A stretch of DNA of 12,525 bases from Bryobacteraceae bacterium (GTDB taxonomy: Bacteria > Acidobacteriota > Terriglobia > Bryobacterales > Bryobacteraceae), in the NCBI GenBank assembly GCA_030044325.1, contig JASHWA010000116.1, positions 1 through 12,525 on the forward strand. Reading direction: 5' to 3'. Made by a program: the position numbers and the translations under genes. Below, piece by piece: positions 1-6,372 of this stretch. The notes under the pieces are model-generated. The model saw only the letters and a program-made list of their open reading frames with translations. It was not told the DNA's origin and searched no databases. Position 1 is the first letter of the stretch. The number at the start of each line of letters is the position of its first letter.

Positions 1-392
1 TTATTAGGATTGGCGCGCGCGATCTGGAGCGCATCGAGCGGCGAATACGCAACGCGCACATCCGCGCCTTCGGCCTTGGCCTGAAACAGATCGCCCGTCG
101 ACCCCGGGACGCGCAGCATGTCTCCGTAGGAAACGAAAATCACATCCGGAAGCGATGCGGTGCGGATGGCGCGATCGACCATCTCCAGCGGGGTCACACA
201 CACCGGACACCCCGGGCCGTGCACCAGTTCGACCTCGGAAGGCAGCAGCTCGTCGATTCCGTAGCGCATCAGCGTGTGCGTCTGGCCGCCGCAGACTTCC
301 ATGAGCACCCACGGACGCGTGATCTTTTTGCGAATCCGATGGGCGAGGGCGAGCGCGATCTTGGGATCGCGGTACTCGTCGACGTATTTCAT
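1..392 (-). CDS. hypD: HypD, [NiFe]-hydrogenase maturation protein (N-terminal part, cut by window edge)
   Basis: Reverse-strand reading from the ATG at 392 gives 130 codons open to the window edge, about one third of the usual ~370-residue HypD. It begins MKYVDEYRDPKIA and carries the family's hallmark motifs CGGQTHT (Cys34) and HGPGCPVC (Cys62 and Cys65), matching the essential cysteines of HypD, followed by FVSYGDMLRVPGS and SPLDALQIA. HypD is the iron-sulfur scaffold that, with HypC, assembles the Fe(CN)2CO group of the hydrogenase active site in the cytoplasm. Its start codon overlaps the hypC stop as ATGA, so the two are translationally coupled. The iron-sulfur-cluster cysteines expected near the C-terminus lie outside the window. 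The identification is secure; only completeness is unknown. Confidence 0.96.
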   Translation of the reverse strand, partial: MKYVDEYRDPKIALALAHRIRKKITRPWVLMEVCGGQTHTLMRYGIDELLPSEVELVHGPGCPVCVTPLEMVDRAIRTASLPDVIFVSYGDMLRVPGSTGDLFQAKAEGADVRVAYSPLDALQIARANPN

Positions 393-637
393 TCGAGGCC
401 CTCTTCTTTGAGCGCTCCGATTTGGGACAGATACTGGAATGTTCGCGCGGCTTCTTCTTCATCCACTCGCGTAAGCGCGAACCCGACGTGGACCAGGACA
501 AAATCGCCCGGCTGTACTTCCGGGGTGAACGCGAGGTTCACCGTGCGCCGGACGCCGCAGAAATCGACGTTTCCCGAGCGAAACGCCGCGTCGCCTTCCT
601 CAACGGTCAACACCTTGCCGGGAACAGCAAGACACAT
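389..637 (-). CDS. hypC: HypC/HupF family hydrogenase maturation chaperone
   Basis: Encodes 82 residues starting MCLAVPGKVL. The start at 637 is preferred over an upstream in-frame ATG at 652 because HypC needs cysteine directly after the initiator Met: Cys2 is exposed on Met removal and binds the iron precursor and the hydrogenase large subunit. A GGGAGG ribosome binding site lies just upstream of 637. The conserved PGDFVLVHVGFAL segment, typical of the beta-barrel core, is present, and length fits the family (about 80-95). HypC shuttles the Fe(CN)2CO unit from HypD to the large-subunit precursor. It is the first gene of a leftward hypC-hypD unit, preceded by a sigma-54-like promoter and separated from the cNMP-domain gene by a hairpin. 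Which hydrogenase it serves cannot be seen here. Confidence 0.95.
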   Translation of the reverse strand: MCLAVPGKVLTVEEGDAAFRSGNVDFCGVRRTVNLAFTPEVQPGDFVLVHVGFALTRVDEEEAARTFQYLSQIGALKEEGLE

Positions 638-678
638 CCACGCGCCTCCCACCGGAAATTGGAATTCTGTAGGGAAAG

Positions 679-695
679 TGCAAATGAAGCGCCAA
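679..695 (-). promoter_or_regulatory. Candidate sigma-54 (-24/-12) promoter for hypC-hypD
   Basis: The reverse strand reads TTGGCGCTTCATTTGCA. Against the sigma-54 consensus TTGGCACG-N4-TTGCW this keeps the -24 GG and -12 GC exactly ten bases apart. It matches the whole TTGGC and TTGCA blocks, with only two differences at the end of the -24 block. Transcription would start near 668, leaving a leader of about 30 bases carrying the hypC ribosome binding site. Sigma-54 control of hyp and hydrogenase operons is known in E. coli and Ralstonia. No enhancer-binding activator gene is seen in the window. Confidence 0.6.
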
Positions 696-784
696 AAAAT
701 CTCGCTTTATCTTGCGGGAATAATGGGGACTTGGGTGATCAGACTATCCCGGAGCTTGTCTATGCCGGTGTATTTCACCCAAAT

Positions 785-804
785 CCTGCGCGATTACGCG
801 CAGG
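785..804 (-). terminator. Perfect hairpin at the end of the cNMP-domain gene
   Basis: An 8-bp perfect stem (CCTGCGCG / CGCGCAGG) with the four-base loop ATTA; on the minus strand the loop contains the TAA stop of the cNMP-domain gene. It is followed on the minus strand by ATTTGGG, a poor U-tract, so it may attenuate or protect the 3' end rather than fully terminate. It separates this gene from hypC, which has its own promoter candidate. Confidence 0.5.
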
Positions 805-1243
805 TATGCGAGGCGGCGGTGTGGCGAGCCGCTTCCAATCGCTGGACCAGCACCGGAAACAGGCGTTTCAACAGCGCATAGCCGAAATCGGGATGGGCAT
901 TGGAGACGCGGCGCAGTTCGGTGCCATCGAAAGCCAGCGCCACCACGCGGGTCAGGGCGACGGCCTTGAAATGCTTGTGCTCGCCTTCGATTAGCGAGCT
1001 CCAGCCCAACGCATCGCCCGGTCCCAGGATCTGCATGAACTCGCCGCCCGATTTGAGCGCGACCGAACCCGAGACAATCAGATAAAAGTATACGGATTCA
1101 TCGCCTTCCTCAAAAACGACATGGCCCGGGTCAAAGCATGCCTCAAGCGCAAGCCCGGCGAGCCGGCGCAGATGATGCGGGTCGAGATCCTTGAGCAGTC
1201 CATGTTCGGCGATGGTTTCGAGGAGGGCGTCGTTGCCGGTCAT
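794..1243 (-). CDS. Stand-alone cyclic-nucleotide-binding-domain (Crp-type cupin) protein
   Basis: Encodes 149 residues from the ATG at 1243 (MTGNDALLETIAEHG); an in-frame ATG at 1288 would add 15 residues of unlikely sequence. The protein is one CAP_ED beta-roll: FDPGHVVFEEGDESVYFYLIV is the typical first half (inserted here only as the key motif), then ALGWSSLIEGEHKHFKAVALTR in the phosphate-binding-cassette region. No helix-turn-helix follows, so it is not a normal Crp/Fnr regulator. The cassette lacks the Glu and Arg that bind cAMP in CRP and has the GWSSL form instead, so cyclic nucleotide binding is doubtful. It lies between a small membrane protein gene and hypC on the same strand, which suggests, but does not prove, a sensory or redox-control role linked to the hydrogenase locus. 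Confidence 0.85.
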   Translation of the reverse strand: MTGNDALLETIAEHGLLKDLDPHHLRRLAGLALEACFDPGHVVFEEGDESVYFYLIVSGSVALKSGGEFMQILGPGDALGWSSLIEGEHKHFKAVALTRVVALAFDGTELRRVSNAHPDFGYALLKRLFPVLVQRLEAARHTAASHTCA

Positions 1244-1528
1244 ATAGGAATAATCCCAGCACGTTGTTTTCCGCTGACGCAGCCTCACGGCTGACGGCTA
1301 TCCAGACTTGCAGCCGCCTCGCGTCAACAAGCGGGCGAGGAAGGGGTTTCGCGGAGGATGGGACAGCGGACTTCAAATCCGCACGGCAGTTTCAGCGGCC
1401 GTCCGGCCGGAGACGAAGGATGAGCTCAAAAACGCGCGGCGCGCCGCCACGCCTTGACCAAGGCTCGGAGGATGGGCCATAGGTCGAGGCACGGCCGCAA
1501 GCCGCGCGTTCCCCCACAACAAATCGCT
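1244..1528. other. 285-bp intergenic stretch upstream of the cNMP-domain gene
   Basis: No convincing gene in any frame. It should hold the promoter of the leftward cNMP-domain gene and the 3' end of the small membrane protein transcript. Visible structure: a hairpin at 1366-1382 whose loop matches a selenocysteine tRNA anticodon loop, a 5-bp hairpin GCCTT-GACC-AAGGC at 1451-1464, and an 11-base direct repeat CGGAGGATGGG near 1352 and 1468. None is assigned a function. Confidence 0.5.
1366..1382 (+). repeat. Hairpin resembling the anticodon arm of tRNA-Sec
   Basis: GCGGA-CTTCAAA-TCCGC forms a perfect 5-bp stem with a seven-base loop. The central GGACTTCAAATCC equals the anticodon arm of E. 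coli selC (anticodon TCA). A 5-bp variable-arm-like stem (ACGGC 1383-1387 with GCCGT 1398-1402) follows, but no D-arm or GGTTCGA T-loop is found at the expected distances, so a working tRNA gene is not supported. The confidence refers to the hairpin, not to a tRNA. Confidence 0.5.
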
Positions 1529-1801
1529 CTACTGAATCTGCAGACTGGCCTGCCAGACTCCGTAGATGTAGATCCCGAACAGGATCGCGCCGAAGACCAC
1601 GGCGACAATTGTCAGCGATTTGCCCCACTTATCCACAACTTCGAGCCGGTGGGCCACAAATGTCTGCTGCGCGACGCGCGAGGTATCGCCCTCGCTCACG
1701 TGCAGGGTATCGTCTTCAAAACGCGAAATCAGCTTCCGGTATACGGCAAGTCCAACCACCACGCTGGCGATCGCCAGCCACGCGACCACGGCAAAACTCA
1801 T
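1529..1801 (-). CDS. Small two-helix membrane protein of unknown function
   Basis: Encodes 90 residues. The ATG at 1801 is supported by a GGGAGGA ribosome binding site about nine bases upstream. Residues 3-21 (FAVVAWLAIASVVVGLAVY) and about 62-82 (SLTIVAVVFGAILFGIYIY) are two clear transmembrane segments. Between them is a charged ~40-residue loop that includes ISRFEDDTLHVSEGDTSRV and HRLEVVDKWGK. There are no cysteines and no heme or metal motif. I do not recognise the family. It is transcribed toward the cNMP-domain and hyp genes but is separated from them by 285 bases, so it need not be in one operon. An accessory subunit or assembly factor of a membrane respiratory complex is possible, but this rests on location only. 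Confidence 0.75.
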   Translation of the reverse strand: MSFAVVAWLAIASVVVGLAVYRKLISRFEDDTLHVSEGDTSRVAQQTFVAHRLEVVDKWGKSLTIVAVVFGAILFGIYIYGVWQASLQIQ

Positions 1802-1899
1802 GTGTCAATCCTCCCGGCGATTGCGGTAGCAAGCGGAATTCCATTGGCCGTTCGAATGCTCACAAGGACGCATCGGGGCTGCCCGAAACAGGAGATCCA
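1802..1899. promoter_or_regulatory. Divergent promoter region between the membrane-protein gene and the OsmC-like gene
   Basis: This 98-bp gap must drive transcription both ways. Both strands hold a GG-N10-GC pair in sigma-54 style: TTGGCCGTTCGAATGCT at 1844-1860 on the plus strand (about 28 bases of leader to the ATG at 1900), and ATGGAATTCCGCTTGCT at 1828-1844 on the minus strand (good TTGCT -12 box, leader about 16 bases). Each has several consensus mismatches and such pairs are common in GC-rich DNA, so they are weak candidates. Ribosome binding sites are clear: GGAG at 1891-1894 (plus) and GGGAGGA (minus). Confidence 0.3.
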
Positions 1900-2355
1900 A
1901 TGCAGGTTCGAATTCGTCCGGGCGCAAAGAATCATACGGAAGCGTTTGCGCGTTTTCATCGGGTCGCGTGCGACAAGCCCTTTGACGACAGCGGCAATGA
2001 TACGGGGATGACTCCGGAGGAGTTGATGCTATGCGCGCTCGGATCGAGCGCGATGCAGCGCGCGGTGGCCTACCTGCGCTCGCGGGGGATGCCGCTCGAC
2101 GGTATCGAACTGCGCGTTTCGGCTGAGCCGAGCGGGTCAGGGTTGGGCGAGATCGCGATTGACGTGGACGCACCCGGCCTCACGGCGCGCAAGCGGGAAG
2201 CCGTGCTCCGCTCGATCGACGGTTCTTCGCTATATCAAACGCTGATCCACCCCCACCCGGTGAGGCTGGGGATGCTGACGGGAGTCGCCGAAAAGGTGGA
2301 GGTCGAGGAAGATTCTCAAGACGGAAGCGGCGTTGCGCATATAACATCGAATTAA
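1900..2355 (+). CDS. OsmC-like fold protein lacking both peroxidatic cysteines
   Basis: Encodes 151 residues from the ATG at 1900, six bases after GGAG; longer in-frame starts upstream lack OsmC sequence and would run through the divergent promoter region. The core follows the OsmC/Ohr pattern: TPEELMLCALGSSAMQ (helix that normally carries the first cysteine), a beta strand DGIELRVSAEP, then a second helix AVLRSIDGSSLYQTL. OsmC/Ohr enzymes reduce organic peroxides with a cysteine in each helix (ALGSC... and ...YCPV-KTL). Here both aligned positions are serine (Ser50 and Ser109). Cys45 lies near but out of register. The protein is therefore probably not a thiol peroxidase. It is coupled to the next gene by TAATG, so it may act with the acyl-CoA synthetase/acetyltransferase, perhaps as a binding or chaperone-like partner (inference). 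Confidence 0.85.
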   Translation: MQVRIRPGAKNHTEAFARFHRVACDKPFDDSGNDTGMTPEELMLCALGSSAMQRAVAYLRSRGMPLDGIELRVSAEPSGSGLGEIAIDVDAPGLTARKREAVLRSIDGSSLYQTLIHPHPVRLGMLTGVAEKVEVEEDSQDGSGVAHITSN

Positions 2356-5024
2356 TGCGCCGTCCGCTCCAGGAATTCTTCGCGCCGTCGAGCGTGGCCG
2401 TGATCGGTGCGACCGAGTCCGAGCGGAGCGCCGGCCGATCCGTAATTGAAAATCTGGCGAGCTTTACCGGTCCGGTTCACCTGGTGAACCCACGGCATGC
2501 GACCGTGTTCGGCCGGAAAACCTATCCCCATATCGCGGCCGCGCCCGCGCCCGTCGATCTCGCCATCATCGTGACGCCCGCGGCGACCGTTCCCGGAATC
2601 GTCGCCGAATGCGCCGCCGCGAAAATTCCCGCGGCCATCATCATTTCCGCCGGATTCAAAGAAATCGGCGAGCGCGGAGCCGAACTGGAGAGCGAAATCA
2701 TGCGCGCCAAAGGCTCTATGCGCATCATCGGGCCCAATTGCCTGGGCCTGATGGCGCCGCTCACCGGCCTGAACGCGACCTTCGCCGCATCCATCGCGCG
2801 GCCGGGATCGATCGGGTTTTTGAGCCAGAGCGGGGCGCTGTGCACTTCGATTCTCGACTGGAGCCTGCGCGAGCTGGTGGGATTCAGCGCGTTTGTTTCC
2901 ACCGGTTCCATGCTCGATGTCGGCTGGGGCGACCTGATCGATTATTTAGGCGACGATCCGCAAACGCGCGCGATTTTGATGTACATGGAATCGGTGGGCG
3001 ACGCGCGTTCCTTCCTGTCGGCTGCGCGCGAGGTCGCGCTGACCAAGCCGATCATCGTCATGAAGGCCGGACATTCCGAGCAGGCCGCGCGCGCAGCCGC
3101 CTCGCACACCGGCGCGATGACCGGCAGCGACCAGGTGCTCGACGCGGCGTTGCGCCGCTCGGGCGTCCTGCGCGTGCGCCGCATCAGCGACCTGTTTTAC
3201 ATGGCCGAGGTTTTATCCAAGCAGCCGCGCCCACAAGGTCCGCGCCTGGTGATCGTGACCAATGCGGGAGGGCCCGGAGTGCTCGCCACCGACGCCCTCA
3301 TTCGCGAAGGCGGAGAGCTCGCCGAAATCTCCCAAAAAACCATCGACGCGCTCAACGAATTTTTGCCGGCTCACTGGAGCCACTCGAATCCCATTGATGT
3401 GTTAGGAGACGCATCACCGGAGCGTTTTGCGCGCGCGGTCGAAATCGCCTCGAAAGATCCGGGCGCGGACGGTCTGCTGATCACGCTGGCGCCGCAGGGC
3501 GTCACCAGCCCGGCTGAAGTAGCCGAGGGCATGAAGCCTTTCGCGAAGCTCGAAGGAAAGCCGGTGCTGGCAAGCTGGATGGGCGGCGCAACCATCGCCC
3601 GGGGCGAAGAGATCTTGAACGCCGCCGGAATTCCGACCTTCCCGTTTCCCGATACGGCGGCCATCGCCTTCGCCGATATGTGGCGCTATAGCGACAGCCT
3701 GCGCCTGCTGTACGAAACTCCAGCGATCGCGGAGACCGAGATCGATCGCGAGGTGGTCGATCAAATCCTCGATTCGGCGCGGCAATCCAGCCGGACGCTG
3801 CTCACCGAAGAAGAATCGAAGCGCATTCTGGCGGCATACGGAATTCCGGTGGCGCGCACAGAAATCGCGAAAACGGCGGACGAGGCGGTGCGCATCGCGG
3901 ACCGAATGGATGGCGCAGTCGTTCTAAAGCTGCATTCGCTGACCATCACGCATAAAACCGAAGTTCGCGGCGTGGAGCTCGATCTCGACGGCGAAGCGGC
4001 GGTTCGAGCGGCGTTCGAGCGCATCCGCTCGCGTGTTGCGCCGCAGGATTTTGAAGGGGTGACCGTGCAGCCGATGATCCGCCGCGAGGACGGCTACGAA
4101 TTGATTCTGGGATCGAGCGACGATCCGCAATTTGGGCCGGTGCTGCTGTTCGGCTCCGGCGGCCAGCTCGTCGAAGTGTATCGCGACCGTACGCACGCGC
4201 TGCCGCCGTTGAACACCACGCTCGCTCGCAGAGTGATGGAGCGGACCAAAATCTATAAGGCGCTGGGCGGAGTTCGCAGAAGAAAACCGGCGGATCGCGC
4301 GCTGCTCGAACAGGTTCTGGTGCGCTTCAGCCGGCTGGTGGTCGAGCTTGCGAGGATTCAGGAGATCGACGTGAATCCGCTGCTGGCGACGCCCGAAATC
4401 ATCACGGCGCTCGACGCGCGGATCGTGCTGCACGAATGGAACATCGCGGACGACGCGCTCCCCCGCACCGCCATTCGCCCGTACCCGGCGCAGTACGTCA
4501 CTCATTGGAATCTGCGCGACGGCGCGCGTGTGACCATCCGCCCGATCCGGCCGGAAGACGAGCCGGCCATGGTTCGCTTCCACGAAACGCTGAGCGAACA
4601 GACCGTGTATTCGCGCTATTTCCATCACATGAATTTGAGCTTTCGGGTCAGCCACGAACGTCTGACGCGCATCTGCTTCATCGATTACGATCGGGAAATC
4701 GTGCTGGTGGCCGAAACCGCCGAGCACGGCATCATTGCGGCCGGCCGCTTGACGCGCCAGCGCGGGTCCGAAGATGCGGAGTATGCGGTGCTGGTCGGCG
4801 ATCCGTGGCAGGAGCAGGGTTTGGGCAAGGAGCTGATGCGGACCTTGCTCGACGTCGCGCGAAAGGAGCGGATGCGGCGCGTTTTCGGCCAGATTCTGAC
4901 GGAGAACCGTCCCATGCAAGAGATCTCCAAGCAGCTCGGCTTCGCGCTGCGCTATTCGGTCGCCGATCGCGTAGTGGTCGCGACGATCGATTTGAGTTCC
5001 CCAGCCGCCCATGAACGCAAATGA
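2355..5024 (+). CDS. Pat-type fusion: NDP-forming acetate/acyl-CoA ligase with C-terminal GNAT acetyltransferase
   Basis: Encodes 889 residues, matching bifunctional acetate-CoA ligase/GNAT proteins (Pat/PatZ, ~890). In order: a CoA-binding Rossmann domain (about 8-135; SVAVIGATESERSAG, IIGPNCLG), succinyl-CoA-synthetase-like domains (about 145-455), an ATP-grasp domain (about 475-695; LLTEEESKRILAAYGIPVA, KLHSLTITHKTEVRGV, EIDVNPLL), and a GNAT domain (about 720-875; VTIRPIRPED, acetyl-CoA loop QEQGLGKEL near 819). The SHTGAM motif with the phosphorylatable histidine is present (Ser250-His251), whereas, as I recall, this His is lost in E. coli PatZ. The ligase half may thus be active, making acetyl-CoA with ATP or ADP turnover, while the GNAT half would acetylate lysines, classically on acetyl-CoA synthetase. 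It is translationally coupled to the OsmC-like gene. The last codons fall in a 10-base direct repeat. Confidence 0.93.
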   Translation: MRRPLQEFFAPSSVAVIGATESERSAGRSVIENLASFTGPVHLVNPRHATVFGRKTYPHIAAAPAPVDLAIIVTPAATVPGIVAECAAAKIPAAIIISAGFKEIGERGAELESEIMRAKGSMRIIGPNCLGLMAPLTGLNATFAASIARPGSIGFLSQSGALCTSILDWSLRELVGFSAFVSTGSMLDVGWGDLIDYLGDDPQTRAILMYMESVGDARSFLSAAREVALTKPIIVMKAGHSEQAARAAASHTGAMTGSDQVLDAALRRSGVLRVRRISDLFYMAEVLSKQPRPQGPRLVIVTNAGGPGVLATDALIREGGELAEISQKTIDALNEFLPAHWSHSNPIDVLGDASPERFARAVEIASKDPGADGLLITLAPQGVTSPAEVAEGMKPFAKLEGKPVLASWMGGATIARGEEILNAAGIPTFPFPDTAAIAFADMWRYSDSLRLLYETPAIAETEIDREVVDQILDSARQSSRTLLTEEESKRILAAYGIPVARTEIAKTADEAVRIADRMDGAVVLKLHSLTITHKTEVRGVELDLDGEAAVRAAFERIRSRVAPQDFEGVTVQPMIRREDGYELILGSSDDPQFGPVLLFGSGGQLVEVYRDRTHALPPLNTTLARRVMERTKIYKALGGVRRRKPADRALLEQVLVRFSRLVVELARIQEIDVNPLLATPEIITALDARIVLHEWNIADDALPRTAIRPYPAQYVTHWNLRDGARVTIRPIRPEDEPAMVRFHETLSEQTVYSRYFHHMNLSFRVSHERLTRICFIDYDREIVLVAETAEHGIIAAGRLTRQRGSEDAEYAVLVGDPWQEQGLGKELMRTLLDVARKERMRRVFGQILTENRPMQEISKQLGFALRYSVADRVVVATIDLSSPAAHERK

Positions 5025-5030
5025 ACGCGG
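5011..5030 (+). repeat. Tandem decamer covering the stop of the Pat-type gene
   Basis: ATGAACGCAA is followed directly by ATGAACGCGG (8 of 10 bases identical). The stop codon of the synthetase/acetyltransferase gene lies in the second copy (TGA at 5022-5024). The unit resembles short intergenic repeats seen in some large genomes, but that comparison is from memory. The non-conserved C-terminal HERK tail of the protein comes from it. Confidence 0.6.
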
Positions 5031-5427
5031 ATCGTCATGGTTCGATGAATTTTTCGAGGCTCGACGAAATCACCCGATTGGCGTTGGGCGCACTGCGCCA
5101 TCGCGCGCAGCCCGGCGCACGGATCGAACAAAAGAATCGGCTTTTTTTGGATCGCTGATTGCTGCAGAAGAAGCAATAATTCAGGACGCTCGTCGTTCTG
5201 ACCCCCAATAGGCGTGGCGCCGGTCAACCTCCGACATCATATCCCGGCGCCACGTTTTCCACAAAGAAACATCGGGGCAAATGATTGCGCTACTGGGTGA
5301 AATGGCGCACGCTTTTCTATATGTCACTGAAAATCCGGCCACATCGCATGGTGATAGAGGTGCTTTCGAAAAAAAGTAGAGAAGATTTGGGCTTTGGACA
5401 CACGAAATTAGGGCACCTACGATAAAC
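5025..5427. other. 403-bp intergenic region between the Pat-type gene and the cytochrome operon
   Basis: No full gene is supported. A 37-codon frame at 5045-5158 (MNFSRLDEITRLALGALRHR...) has a plausible gene-like start but ends just after a run of seven T; with a shift there, a second frame continues to 5211. This could be a decayed gene but has no recognised relative. The right half holds a strong inverted repeat (5213-5254), then A/T-richer DNA that should contain the cytochrome operon promoter. No good -35/-10 or -24/-12 pair at a sensible distance from 5428 was found. Confidence 0.5.
5213..5258 (+). terminator. Inverted repeat with T-run, probable terminator of the OsmC-like/Pat unit
   Basis: CGTGGCGCCGG (5213-5223) and its exact complement CCGGCGCCACG (5244-5254) form an 11-bp perfect stem around a 20-base loop, followed by TTTT at 5255-5258. 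The stem is very stable and placed after the Pat-type gene and before the cytochrome operon. The loop is longer than in typical intrinsic terminators and the T-run is short, so a regulator-binding inverted repeat for the downstream operon is an alternative. Confidence 0.55.
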
Positions 5428-6372
5428 ATGCGACTGAATTGGGTAATTGCCGGCGGGATTTTGTGGTGCGCGCTGCTTCCGGCCCAGGAGAAGCCGAAAA
5501 CGGAGCCTGCCAAGCAGGAAGTCTCGAAAGACGAGGCGGCGGGCTACGTGGGCGAATCGGTTTGCCAGGCCTGCCACGAAGACATATTTAATGCGGTCGC
5601 CAAAAGCCCGCATCATGAGATCGACACGATCAAGCGGCTGGGCTTTGAAGAGAAAACCTGCGAGGCCTGCCACGGTCCGGGGCAGAAACACGCCGAATCG
5701 GCCGACCCGAACCTGATCATCAATCCGGCGAAGGTGGCGCCGGCGGCGGCCGACAAAATGTGCCTGACGTGCCATCGCAACGAGGAAACGCACGCGGGGC
5801 GGATCGAAAGCAGCCACATGCGCGACGGCGTTCCCTGCACGAGTTGCCACAAGGTCCACGAAGATAACGGCACGAAGCTGGTGGCGCGCACCGCGGAGGC
5901 GATCAATCAGCAGTGCCGCGGCTGCCATCTGACCGTTTATGCGCAATTCCAGAGGCCGTTTCATCACAAGGTTCCTGAAAACGCGATGAGCTGCGTCGAT
6001 TGCCATAATCCGCACGGGAGCATTTTCCCGGCGATGACGCAATCGTTCGCCGGAAATGAGCCGGGCTGCCTCAACTGCCACGGCGACAAGCGCGGGCCGT
6101 TCACCTTCGAGCACGCGCCGGTGCGCTTTGAAGGCTGCCAGGCGTGCCATGAAGTGCACGGCTCGGCCAATCCGCGCATGCTGATCCGGCAGGAGGTCCG
6201 CTTCGTGTGCCTGGAATGCCACGCGAACCTTCCCGGCGTGAATAACACCACGAAAACGATCGGCGTGGTGCCGCCGGCGTTCCACGACCTGCGCCAGCCG
6301 GTTTATCAGAATTGCACGGTCTGTCATCAAAAGGTTCATGGCAGCTACGTGGATAGGGACCTGCTCAAATGA
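5428..6372 (+). CDS. MtrA/DmsE-type decaheme c-type cytochrome (periplasmic side of an outer-membrane conduit)
   Basis: Encodes 314 residues, close to MtrA (~330). A short signal peptide (about 1-19, ending LLPA) and a Lys/Glu/Pro-rich linker precede ten CXXCH motifs: CQACH (from Cys46), CEACH, CLTCH, CTSCH, CRGCH, CVDCH, CLNCH, CQACH, CLECH and CTVCH. At least ten further histidines lie between them (for example SPHH, SSHM, KVHED, FHHK, NPHG, EVHG), enough for bis-His ligation of every heme. MtrA-type proteins insert in an MtrB barrel and carry electrons across the outer membrane. The next gene is that barrel, overlapping by ATGA, which settles the family call. There is no clear Shine-Dalgarno before 5428. 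Direction of electron flow (metal or electrode reduction, DMSO-type respiration, or Fe(II) oxidation as in PioA) cannot be read from sequence. The long N-terminal extension of PioA is absent. Confidence 0.92.
   Translation: MRLNWVIAGGILWCALLPAQEKPKTEPAKQEVSKDEAAGYVGESVCQACHEDIFNAVAKSPHHEIDTIKRLGFEEKTCEACHGPGQKHAESADPNLIINPAKVAPAAADKMCLTCHRNEETHAGRIESSHMRDGVPCTSCHKVHEDNGTKLVARTAEAINQQCRGCHLTVYAQFQRPFHHKVPENAMSCVDCHNPHGSIFPAMTQSFAGNEPGCLNCHGDKRGPFTFEHAPVRFEGCQACHEVHGSANPRMLIRQEVRFVCLECHANLPGVNNTTKTIGVVPPAFHDLRQPVYQNCTVCHQKVHGSYVDRDLLK

Noticed and set aside
4..501. 165-codon reverse frame
   Set aside because: It is out of frame with hypD and hypC, both of which are certain from their motifs; Arg/Pro-rich shadow of GC-rich coding DNA.
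1339..1420. Functional selenocysteine tRNA gene on the plus strand
   Set aside because: The anticodon arm and a variable-arm-like stem are present, but the D-arm does not pair, there is no GGTTCGA T-loop at the right distance, and no 3' complement to the GGAAGGGG that could serve as acceptor strand.
1609..1899. N-terminal extension of the OsmC-like protein to an ATG at 1609
   Set aside because: The extra 97 codons overlap the opposite membrane-protein gene and its ribosome binding site, have no OsmC features, and the ATG at 1900 has a good ribosome binding site.
3924..5012. 362-codon reverse frame inside the Pat-type gene
   Set aside because: Runs antisense to a gene whose domains are all recognisable; composition is His/Arg-rich as expected of an antisense shadow.
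5011..5211. 66-codon plus-strand frame after the Pat-type gene
   Set aside because: No family resemblance, begins inside the decamer repeat, no ribosome binding site of its own; kept only as part of the intergenic description.
5390..5423. TTGGAC-N18-TACGAT as a promoter of the decaheme operon
   Set aside because: The -10-like box would put the transcript start on or after the ATG at 5428, and the -35 match is poor.
5317..6339. 340-codon reverse frame opposite the decaheme cytochrome
   Set aside because: Antisense shadow of a gene with ten CXXCH motifs.
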